Shown here: positions 27,256 through 33,520 of the stretch, piece after piece
Layout: each line of letters starts with the position of its first letter
Position numbering within the stretch: the stretch's first letter is position 1
NCBI RefSeq assembly: GCF_003315795.1
Contig: NZ_QMEY01000045.1
Coordinates: 1 to 35,964, forward strand
From: Spongiactinospora rosea
GTDB lineage: Bacteria > Actinomycetota > Actinomycetes > Streptosporangiales > Streptosporangiaceae
DNA: 35,964 nt
Direction of reading: 5' to 3'
The notes under the pieces: generated by a model
Database searches by the model: none
Told to the model about the DNA's origin: nothing
Seen by the model: the letters and a program-made list of their open reading frames with translations, nothing else
Program-made: the position numbers and the translations under genes

Positions 27256-28158
27256 TCAAGAGATTCGGTGTCCGAGCCACGCCCGGCCGGCGCGGGCCGC
27301 GTGTTCGTGTGCGGCGCGGGCGGACGTCGGCCCTACTGCGGCCTTGTAGCGGTGGAGCAGGGTCCATAGCGCGATCATTCTGGTCACCTGATCGTCCGGC
27401 GCGGACTGCCACACTGCGAGGTCGGTGAGCATGGATTCAGTGCGCTGGGGGGAGTGACCCGCGCAGATCAGCCAGGGGGCGAACATCACCGGCTCCACCC
27501 ATGCCGGGCCCTGGCAGGCGAAGCCCCAGTCGAGGATGAGCGTGGCAGGGCCGGTGGCGTTCGGACCGACCATGCGGAGCACGCCGGGGTACAGCGTGAA
27601 GTGCAGCAGCGTCGTGCCGGTCAGCGTGCCGGGGTCGAATCCGTCGAGGACTTCGGTGTATATCGCCCGGTCGGTGCTGCGCATGGTGTCGAGATCATCC
27701 AGCAAGGAGTGCGCCTTGCCGACGAGGTTGCGGACGTGGCCCAACAGCGGGGGCGCGCCAGGTGGGCAGGGCGTGAGCAGGTCGCCCAGGCTCGCGACGG
27801 TCTTCAGGGCCTTCGGCACGTCCGGCGAGCCGGGCGACAGGTCCGCCGTCCGCCCATCGATGAACGTGTGGGCCATCGCGATCCACCCATGCGCGGTGCT
27901 CGACCATTGCATCCTCGGAGCGGGTACCGCGACGGGCAGGATCAGGCCGATCCGGCGTTCGCGTTCGTAGATGCGGGCGATGGGGTGACCTGTGGGGCAC
28001 GCCTTGAGCCAGGTGCTCCTACGGTTCTCGTGCAGCAGCCGGACTCCTGCGCCTGCCGTGTGCCCGCGAGCCGGAGCCGCGGCCTTGATGACCACGCCGA
28101 GATGCATCTCCACGTCGTCACGGAGCGACTGCGGCAGTTGCTCCCATTGGATTCCCAT
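27256..28158 (-). CDS. APH-fold kinase-like protein with a degenerate catalytic loop
   Basis: This 300-residue protein resembles aminoglycoside-phosphotransferase-type kinases found in actinobacterial accessory regions. The second-lobe segment TLILDWGFACQGPAW (about residues 205-219) matches the family's LxDWxxxxxGPAW metal-binding stretch with Asp kept. The catalytic loop expected to read H-x-D-L-x-P-x-N is TLLHFTLYPGVL (about 180-190), lacking both the catalytic Asp and the Asn. It may be a pseudokinase, or use another residue. The start was set at MGIQWEQLPQSLRDDVE because upstream sequence in the same frame is low-complexity Arg/Pro and overlaps inverted repeats. A weak AGCAGG precedes the ATG. 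An upstream start at 28521 is unlikely. Confidence 0.6.
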   Translation of the reverse strand: MGIQWEQLPQSLRDDVEMHLGVVIKAAAPARGHTAGAGVRLLHENRRSTWLKACPTGHPIARIYERERRIGLILPVAVPAPRMQWSSTAHGWIAMAHTFIDGRTADLSPGSPDVPKALKTVASLGDLLTPCPPGAPPLLGHVRNLVGKAHSLLDDLDTMRSTDRAIYTEVLDGFDPGTLTGTTLLHFTLYPGVLRMVGPNATGPATLILDWGFACQGPAWVEPVMFAPWLICAGHSPQRTESMLTDLAVWQSAPDDQVTRMIALWTLLHRYKAAVGPTSARAAHEHAARAGRAWLGHRIS

Positions 28159-28271
28159 AGGCCTGCTTCTTTTCCGGTGGTTTCGGTTCGGGCTTTTCTT
28201 GGCGGCGGCCCCTGCGACACTCCCCTCGCTTTTGCAGGTCGGGGCCGAGTCCAGGCGAACCAGGAGGCGAG

Positions 28272-28303
28272 GTGGACGCGCTGGCCGAGGGCAGCGCGTC
28301 CAC
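28272..28303. repeat. Perfect 12-bp inverted repeat
   Basis: GTGGACGCGCTG pairs with CAGCGCGTCCAC across an 8-base loop. Outer arms GGCGAGG (28266-28272) and CCTCGCC (28310-28316) could extend it with a small internal bulge. Confidence 0.8.
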
Positions 28304-28329
28304 TGGACGCCTCGCCGAGGAGTGCGCGA

Positions 28330-28364
28330 GCGGGCGGCGCGTCTGGGCGTGGTGGGCCGCCCGC
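28330..28364. repeat. Perfect 9-bp inverted repeat
   Basis: GCGGGCGGC (28330-28338) and GCCGCCCGC (28356-28364) are separated by 17 bases. Confidence 0.7.
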
Positions 28365-28399
28365 CCGCGCGGGCACAGGGGCCAGCGGATCCCTGTGCG

Positions 28400-28433
28400 G
28401 CGCGGCATGCCCCCGGGGGTGGGGCAGCCGCGC
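28400..28433. repeat. 13-bp inverted repeat with one bulge
   Basis: GCGCGGC plus TGCCCC (with one unpaired A at 28407) pairs with GGGGCA plus GCCGCGC, leaving a 7-base loop. Confidence 0.7.
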
Positions 28434-28451
28434 ATTCTGGTTGGTCTGGAT

Positions 28452-28489
28452 GGCGCGGGCAGGGGGGACACCTCGCCCCCACCCGCGCC
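28452..28489. repeat. 8-bp inverted repeat with G/C-rich inner arms
   Basis: GGCGCGGG (28452-28459) pairs with CCCGCGCC (28482-28489). Inner GGGGG and CCCCC can extend the stem. Confidence 0.65.
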
Positions 28490-28490
28490 C

Positions 28491-28512
28491 GGCGGGCCAT
28501 CGATGGCCCGCC
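28491..28512. repeat. Perfect 22-bp palindrome
   Basis: The 22 bases from GGCGGGCCATC read identically on both strands, centred on ATCGAT at 28499-28504. Such an uninterrupted palindrome may be a dimeric protein-binding site. Confidence 0.8.
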
Positions 28513-28732
28513 GTACGGCACGGCGACGCGCTGCTCTCCCTCGCCACGCCGCCGTACCCGATCATGTGATGGCCCTGCCGCATATTTCCAGGCAGTAGCC
28601 AGGGGCGTGCGCTACGCCGTGGGTCGAGTGGGCCGTTGGCGTACCTGATCCCGAGGAGCGACGACCGTGCCTACCGGACCCGTCTCCCCGGACGGGACGG
28701 GGGGTTCCCAGGTCGGTTCCATGTGGGGGCGC

Positions 28733-28764
28733 GGGCGGGCCGGGGCCACCAGTCCGGCCCGCCC
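28733..28764. repeat. Perfect 11-bp inverted repeat
   Basis: GGGCGGGCCGG (28733-28743) pairs with CCGGCCCGCCC (28754-28764) across a 10-base loop. It lies 50 bases downstream of the minus-strand gene ending at 28814 and could be its terminator. Confidence 0.75.
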
Positions 28765-28813
28765 GGGGACTCCTGCGATCCCCGTGGGATGGCGCGGCAG
28801 CGACCGCGCCTGC

Positions 28814-29113
28814 TCAGGGCATGATCACCCACGCAGCCTCCGGCACGATCTCGGTCATGCCGCCCTTACGACGTGCGGTGACCAGCGTCTCGCCGTAGGT
28901 GTAGAGAACGCCAACGGACGACATCCGCGCGGACCGCACGCGGCCCCGGCCCTCGGCGAAGCCGCCGAGGGCGGTCAGCATCTGCCGCTCGGCCACGGCC
29001 AGGTCGCCGGTCACACCGCTCGCGCCGCGATCACCGGCCTCGACCGCCCAGACCAGCAGTAGAGGACATGCCGGCAGTGGGATGGCGGTCGCGTGTTCAG
29101 AGAGGAGCGTCAT
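28814..29113 (-). CDS. Small hypothetical protein, second gene of an overlapping pair
   Basis: This 99-residue protein of unrecognised family has hydrophobic LPLLLVWAVEAGDRG near residue 15-28, then AVAERQMLTALGGFAEG and a C-terminal TYGETLVTARRKGGMTEIVPE that looks beta-rich. GGGGAGGAG lies 5 bases before the ATG and inside the preceding gene, which it overlaps by 17 bases. The pair is therefore translationally linked. It lies divergent from the XRE regulator gene, a common setting for small accessory genes in actinobacteria. Confidence 0.6.
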   Translation of the reverse strand: MTLLSEHATAIPLPACPLLLVWAVEAGDRGASGVTGDLAVAERQMLTALGGFAEGRGRVRSARMSSVGVLYTYGETLVTARRKGGMTEIVPEAAWVIMP

Positions 29114-29432
29114 GCCGCTCCTCCCCGGGCTTGGGGTTCAGAAGGGCATGGTCAGCGGCCAGGGCCGCCGCGGCACCTGCCGCTGTCGTGCGCCAGGTGA
29201 ACAATGGGACACCCGCCCGGCCGCGGCGCGGGCGACGCCACTGGATCTGGCCGTCGCAGACGGTGGCGACCAGGCCATGGCACAGCGATACCAGGACCTC
29301 TCCGTGGTCGTTGATGACGCCCACGTTGCGGAGCCCGAGTGCGCTGAGCGCTGCGGCGAGCTGCCGGGCGAGTACGCGTGTCGGATCGTCCGGCCCGCAC
29401 ACCGCCTGGAAGGAAGGCATGAACGGACTCAT
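29097..29432 (-). CDS. Small hypothetical protein, first gene of an overlapping pair
   Basis: This 111-residue protein from the ATG at 29432 (GGAG 8 bases upstream; a GTG at 29441 would add three residues). Content: TRVLARQLAAALSALGLRNVGVINDHGEVLVSLCHGLVATVCDGQIQWRRP, suggesting an alpha/beta fold with no membrane segment, then AAAALAADHALLNP. I do not recognise the family. Its 3' end overlaps the next gene by 17 bases. It is divergent from the XRE/TPR regulator. Confidence 0.6.
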   Translation of the reverse strand: MSPFMPSFQAVCGPDDPTRVLARQLAAALSALGLRNVGVINDHGEVLVSLCHGLVATVCDGQIQWRRPRRGRAGVPLFTWRTTAAGAAAALAADHALLNPKPGEERHDAPL

Positions 29433-29799
29433 CGGCCGCACTCCATGGGGCCGGTTTTCGGATCGAGCGAAAAGCAGGTTCTGTCGCGCGGGCGCTCGTG
29501 ATAAGTCAGCGCCGTACTTGGTGCCTTGTTCGGTAGGAATATGATTCTCGCCCGTTTGTCGCCATCATTGACCAATTTGTGCTCCGAGCGGACTGTAATG
29601 GTATCGACGCGAAGGGTGGTGCCGGGCCTCGAAGGTAAGGGAATTCGGCGGTCATCAATAGGTCGCCTGGCGGTCATGCGCGGTCATGTGCGGTCACGGC
29701 GTCCCGCGGGTCACATACGCCCCCCATGGCAGGGGCAGGGTCTCTAGAGTGTGAGCACCACACACATGTCGCTCCCCACCGATGTGCCGGAGGAGTCCG
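29433..29799. promoter_or_regulatory. Divergent regulatory region of the small-gene pair and XRE regulator
   Basis: This is about 365 bases without a convincing gene; an 82-residue minus-strand frame here shows no family features. It contains phased GCGGTCAT repeats and a TAGAGT (29745-29750) that could be the -10 box of the plus-strand regulator. Confidence 0.5.
29648..29714. promoter_or_regulatory. Phased GCGGTCAY direct repeats, candidate operator
   Basis: GCGGTCAT occurs at 29648, 29670 and 29680, GCGGTCAC at 29690, and GCGGGTCAC at 29706. Spacings of 22, 10 and 10 bases put the copies on about the same helix face. Location between divergent genes, about 100 bases upstream of an XRE-type regulator, suggests autoregulation. 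Confidence 0.55.
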
Positions 29800-31146
29800 A
29801 TGTCAACACCAGTGCAGCCCACCTTGCTCAAAGCGCTACTGGCGAAACGGCACATCCAGTCATACAGTGCATTCGCCATCGCATATAACAAAGCGGTCAG
29901 GGAGATAGGCGACCGAAACCTGATCGGGACGGCGCCCAGCGCCGAGCAATACCGGCGCTGGCTAGGAGGCCGCGTCAAGACACTCCCCGATCCCGCACGG
30001 TGCCGCGTTCTGGAGCACATGTTTCCCCAATACAAAACGGCCGATTTACTACGAGCGGAACATGCCACTCTGGAGCTGCCAGAAGGGCAGGAAGAGGAGG
30101 ACCCCACGAACCGCAGAGACATATTCCGCCTGGGCGGACACGCCCTTGTCGGTGGTGTCGCGGCCGCCTTGGCGAAGGGCCCGAACGAGCTATGGCAAAC
30201 CTTGGACAGCGCCACCGTGGGCCCTTCCCGGCTCGCAGTCTTGCGCCGCGCAGCCGACCAGCTCGGCGAGCAGGTCGTCAAGCTTCCCCCGGCGACCCTG
30301 CTGCAAGACACGCTCATCCAGTTGAACAGCGTCCACGACCTGCTCCGCAGCCGTCAGCCCACAGCGGTACAGCAGGAACTCGCCCGCACCAGCGCCAAAC
30401 TGGCCACGGTGGTCGGGGAGATCCTTTTCAACCTGAACCAGTTTTCACTGGCGGGGAATTGGTATGCCGCGGCGGGACGTGCAGCCGAGGAAGCCGGTGA
30501 CCGCTACCTGGCCGACATCGCGCTCGCCGGGTCAACCTACCTTCCCACCTACTCCCATGACCCGCAGGCCGTGCTGGCCAATGTGATGCCCCGCCTCGAA
30601 GGATCTCCGACGCCCACCGCCGCTATCGCTTGGCTTTGGGCGTTCGCTGCGAAAGCCCACGCCGATCTCGGGCAACGCCACATGTTCGAGCAGGCCATCA
30701 ACGCATCGCAAGAGACGCTGGAACGCTGTCCATCGGCGGCGTCGCCCCGGCCTGGAATCTTCAGCTTCCTCCCGGAGAAGAAGGATCTGTACGAAGCGTA
30801 CGGCTATGGCGTCCTTGGGGACGCGGACAATGCCGCTGCTGCGGCCGGTCGCTCACTCGCCCGTTACGACATGACCGACACGACAGAGCCGGCGCTTGTC
30901 CGCTTTGAGCACGCCGCGGCGTTGGTGCGCGCCGGAGAAAAAGAGGAGGCGTGCCGCCTGGCCATGACCACGATAGAAGACCCGCACACCTATCCCGGCG
31001 TGGCCGTCGTCTGGCGCGCACGGAGATTCGACACACTGTTGGGCGATGAAGAACGCGGTGCTGTCCAAGAATGGCGGGAACGTCTACAGGCATTTCGAGT
31101 GCCCGCGGTCGGCGTATTGCCCGTAGCTTCGGCGGCCGACTCGTGA
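29800..31146 (+). CDS. XRE-type helix-turn-helix regulator with TPR-like region
   Basis: This 448-residue protein of an actinobacterial regulator type has an N-terminal DNA-binding domain and a helical-repeat C-terminal part. The N-terminal 65 residues (LLKALLAKRHIQSYSAFAIAYNKA and SAEQYRRWLGGRVKTLPD) look like the HTH, followed by helical repeats with TPR-like spacing (about 130-420: NWYAAAGRAAEEAGD, WLWAFAAKAHADLGQ, LYEAYGYGVLGDADNAA, ALVRFEHAAALVRAGEKEEA). The start is set by GGAGGAG, 4-5 bases before the ATG at 29800. It overlaps the next gene by four bases (GTGA) and is divergent from the small-gene pair. It probably controls both directions. Confidence 0.85.
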   Translation: MSTPVQPTLLKALLAKRHIQSYSAFAIAYNKAVREIGDRNLIGTAPSAEQYRRWLGGRVKTLPDPARCRVLEHMFPQYKTADLLRAEHATLELPEGQEEEDPTNRRDIFRLGGHALVGGVAAALAKGPNELWQTLDSATVGPSRLAVLRRAADQLGEQVVKLPPATLLQDTLIQLNSVHDLLRSRQPTAVQQELARTSAKLATVVGEILFNLNQFSLAGNWYAAAGRAAEEAGDRYLADIALAGSTYLPTYSHDPQAVLANVMPRLEGSPTPTAAIAWLWAFAAKAHADLGQRHMFEQAINASQETLERCPSAASPRPGIFSFLPEKKDLYEAYGYGVLGDADNAAAAAGRSLARYDMTDTTEPALVRFEHAAALVRAGEKEEACRLAMTTIEDPHTYPGVAVVWRARRFDTLLGDEERGAVQEWRERLQAFRVPAVGVLPVASAADS

Positions 31147-31610
31147 CGCCACGAGAGCTGCTGGAACAGTACGTCGCCAGCGGCAAGGTCATGCAGGTGG
31201 CGACCGTCAATGAAGCCGGATCGCCACAGGTCTGTACGGTGTGGTACCAGCCCGAGTTTCGCCCCGACCGCCTTCGGTGGATCTCTCGTCACGACCGAGA
31301 GCACAGCCGCGCCATCGCCGCCAACCCACAGGTCGCGGGCGCGATCGTCGCCATTCCACTGGACGCGCTCGGGCAGGTCGTCCAAGGGGTCTCCTTCCAT
31401 GGACGAGCCAGAGAACTGCCCGTTCAAGGCGTGGAGGACGAGATTCAGGCATTCATCGCGCGGTGGCCTGCCGCTGCGGCGGCTTTTGAGGCGATGGCCA
31501 CCGGCGGTGCCACCCGGCTCTATGAGGTCGCTGTGGACGCGTGGGTGCTGTTCGATGAAGAACACTTCCCCGCGCCCGGGAATCCCCGACAATCCATCAC
31601 AGCCGAATAG
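31143..31610 (+). CDS. Pyridoxamine 5'-phosphate oxidase-fold (split-barrel) protein
   Basis: This 155-residue FMN-binding split-barrel protein has a family-typical start (LLEQYVASGKVMQVATVNEAGSPQVCTVWY) and a second sheet (RLRWISRHDREHSRAIAANPQVAGAI). Such proteins may bind FMN, F420 or haem. The GTG start overlaps the regulator stop by four bases, so the two are translationally coupled. The regulator may sense or control a flavin-linked activity. Substrate unknown. Confidence 0.8.
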   Translation: MTPRELLEQYVASGKVMQVATVNEAGSPQVCTVWYQPEFRPDRLRWISRHDREHSRAIAANPQVAGAIVAIPLDALGQVVQGVSFHGRARELPVQGVEDEIQAFIARWPAAAAAFEAMATGGATRLYEVAVDAWVLFDEEHFPAPGNPRQSITAE

Positions 31611-31675
31611 ACTCCGCTACCCGATCATGAGCTCGGGTGTGTCCAGCCGTACCTGCTGCCCATTAGGGGTGGCGG

Positions 31676-32836
31676 TCATCCCGAGCCGATGGTCGCCGTC
31701 CAGCGGCCCCGACGCAGAGTTATGGCACCCTCCGGGTTGATGGTCGCCCGTGCCCCCAGGAACGGGAGTTCGCCGTCCCGGATCCAGTGGTCCCGCACCT
31801 GGTCCAGGTAGTCCCACAGGCGGCGCGGCCCGCCCTGGTGGACGGTCACCACACCGTCGCGTTCCTCGGCACGGGACCACGACCCGTCCTGGTGGGTCAT
31901 GACCGCGATGCGGGCGCTGCTCGTATCCGAGTAGTGGTGCCGGATGCCCGGGGCGATGATCTCCAGCATCGTTCGGACGTCCCACGCCTCGATCACTTCC
32001 AGGACGAACGGATAGCGGCCGACCCGGACGTCCTCGCCATCCTCGACGCGGGCGCGTTTGAGTAGAGCATGGTCGCGCAACGGGTAGTCGGGGCCGGTCC
32101 GGGTGTTCATGAACATGGCCCGGTCACGTTCGATCCGGCCGGCCGCGCCGCCGTCCTCCTGTTTCTCGGCGGTGAGGATCAGGCTCATGCTGGCCAGAGT
32201 GGTGGCCAGCCGACCGCCGACATGCAGGGCTTCCAGCCAGGAGGCCGGGACGGTGGCGACCGACACCATGGCGACGATGCGGTGCCACTGGCCGTCGAGC
32301 GGACTGGTGGCGTCACCGGCGATGAGCCGCGGGTGGTAACCGATCTCTTCCAGCCGGTCTTCGGCCGCGCTGTTCAGGTACGGGTCCACGTCGATCGCGG
32401 TGACACGGCCGGAGCCGAGTCGTGCGCACAGCACGGCGGTGCCATAGCCGCTGCCTGTGCCGACGTCCAGCACTGTGCAGCGGTCGTCGATCGAAGCATG
32501 CCGGTACATCTGGGCCACCAGCCCCGGCAGGGTGGCCGAGGAGGTGGGCAGCCCGGACGGAACCGTGCCCGGTTCGGCGTGATCGGCGTGCAGGGCTCCG
32601 ACCCGGGTCACGAGAGTGCGGTTGCTGTAGGCGGTCCTCAGCCATCTGTCGTGGTCGGACTCGCCGATGCGGAGTTCCCAATCGTCGCCGCCGCCCCACC
32701 AGCGAGGGACGAACGTGTGACGTGGGATCGACGCGATCGGGTCGCGCCACCTGGATCCGGGCGGAGTGGCGACCGCGGCCAGGGCCTGCGCGTGGTGCTT
32801 CCAGTCCATGAGGAAGTATCCGCTGACGTCGCTCAC
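31676..32836 (-). CDS. PCMT-like SAM-dependent methyltransferase
   Basis: This 386-residue methyltransferase resembles protein-L-isoaspartate methyltransferases, with a family N-terminal segment (ASIPRHTFVPRWW), a substrate-loop region (TSSATLPGLVAQMYRHA) and SAM motif I VLDVGTGSGYGTAVLCARLG, then VTAIDVDPY. The C-terminal ~170 residues go beyond the classical enzyme. Its GTG start overlaps the upstream radical SAM stop by four bases (GTGA), so the two are coupled. Such pairs of a PCMT homologue with a radical SAM/SPASM enzyme suggest peptide (RiPP) maturation, but no precursor peptide is recognised in the window. It ends 65 bases from the convergent PNPOx gene. Confidence 0.85.
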   Translation of the reverse strand: MSDVSGYFLMDWKHHAQALAAVATPPGSRWRDPIASIPRHTFVPRWWGGGDDWELRIGESDHDRWLRTAYSNRTLVTRVGALHADHAEPGTVPSGLPTSSATLPGLVAQMYRHASIDDRCTVLDVGTGSGYGTAVLCARLGSGRVTAIDVDPYLNSAAEDRLEEIGYHPRLIAGDATSPLDGQWHRIVAMVSVATVPASWLEALHVGGRLATTLASMSLILTAEKQEDGGAAGRIERDRAMFMNTRTGPDYPLRDHALLKRARVEDGEDVRVGRYPFVLEVIEAWDVRTMLEIIAPGIRHHYSDTSSARIAVMTHQDGSWSRAEERDGVVTVHQGGPRRLWDYLDQVRDHWIRDGELPFLGARATINPEGAITLRRGRWTATIGSG

Positions 32837-33428
32837 TGCCCGCCACCCATCGAACGGAGCCGGGAGGGGACCTGCCGCCGGATGAGCGCGTTGCCCTCGT
32901 AGGGGGTCTCAGCCGGTTTGCAATCTCCACCGTCCAGGTTCGGCTTGCACTTCTTGAGCGGCGTGCAGTCCTCGTCGTCGTCGTCCTCCGACCGGATCGG
33001 GCGGGGCACCTGCGCGAGCAGCGCGTACCAGGCCGCACCGCCGAGGATCTCGGCCAGCGGGGTGGTGCGGACGTTTCCCGCAGAGGACAGGAACCTGGAC
33101 AGGACGCACATACGGACCTCGCCGTCCCAGGAGATGGCGGCGCGGCCGTTGCCGCATTGGCCGCACAACTCCTTCACGCTCGATCGCACACCCGTCGCGA
33201 CGGTGGCGCGGCCGACGCCGCGAATCCGGTCGGGAGCCTCGACGTGGGGAACGCCCAGCCTGATCAGCTCCTCGCGGGCCTGTTGGGCGCGCTGGCCGGG
33301 TCCGCAGTCCACAATGCCGACCTTGAGCGGTATGCCGCGGTGCACCGCTTCGATTATGGCGGCGCGGGTGCGGGCGTGACTGCCCTGGCGGCCGGTGATC
33401 TTGTCGTGCTCGGCGGGAACGTCGCTGT
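32833..33428 (-). CDS. Radical SAM/SPASM protein, 3' exon (gene interrupted by group II intron)
   Basis: This is the C-terminal part of a radical SAM enzyme. The exon begins at AC AGC GAC GTT (S-D-V-P-A-E-H-D), then GRQGSHARTRAAI and RAQQAREELIRLGV, the late radical SAM barrel, followed by a SPASM-type auxiliary Fe-S region: LCGQCGNGRAAISWDGEVRMC and later CTPLKKCKP and GGDCKP. The first exon base pairs with the last base of the 5' exon: a lone T beyond the intron would make TAC, giving YSDVPAEHD. The N-terminal half with the CxxxCxxC motif lies outside the window. The intron is in sense orientation, so splicing could restore the gene. Confidence 0.75.
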
Positions 33429-33470
33429 GTCGGGTAGCCCCTGCTCCTCTCGGATGCAGGGGCCCCCTCA
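33429..33470 (-). ncRNA. Group II intron domain VI with branch-point A
   Basis: On the minus strand, GGGGCCCCTGC pairs with GCAGGGGC and CCC, leaving a bulged A at 33435, seven positions from the 3' end (CTACCCGAC, last bases AC at 33430-33429). This spacing is normal for the lariat branch point. Confidence 0.65.
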
Positions 33471-33504
33471 GAACCGGGCGTGCGACTCTCACCGCACCCG
33501 GCTC
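33471..33504 (-). ncRNA. Group II intron domain V
   Basis: The 34-base hairpin on the minus strand starts GAGCCGGGTGCGGTGAGAG and ends with CCCGGTTC. This matches the most conserved catalytic domain of group II introns: a stem with a GAGA/GNRA-like tip (GTGAGAGTC) and the GAGC...GGTTC base. Confidence 0.85.
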
Positions 33505-33520
33505 AAGCAGGTCGCAAGAG

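Larger units (their letters stand above)
28159..28813. other. Intergenic region dominated by GC-rich inverted repeats
   Basis: This is about 650 bases between two minus-strand genes. At least six strong inverted repeats lie between 28266 and 28764, listed separately. Frames through it are Arg/Pro/Ala-rich and look spurious. It could be a structured leader, a repeat cluster, or a replication or transfer site. I cannot tell which. Confidence 0.5.

Noticed and set aside
28158..28521. N-terminal extension of the kinase-like protein to 28521
   Set aside because: The extra 121 residues are Arg/Pro/Ala low-complexity and overlap the inverted-repeat array. The family-like sequence starts at MGIQWEQ.
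29429..29677. 82-residue minus-strand frame upstream of the small-gene pair
   Set aside because: It covers the promoter region and phased repeats, has no clear RBS or family features, and its end overlaps the next gene's start.
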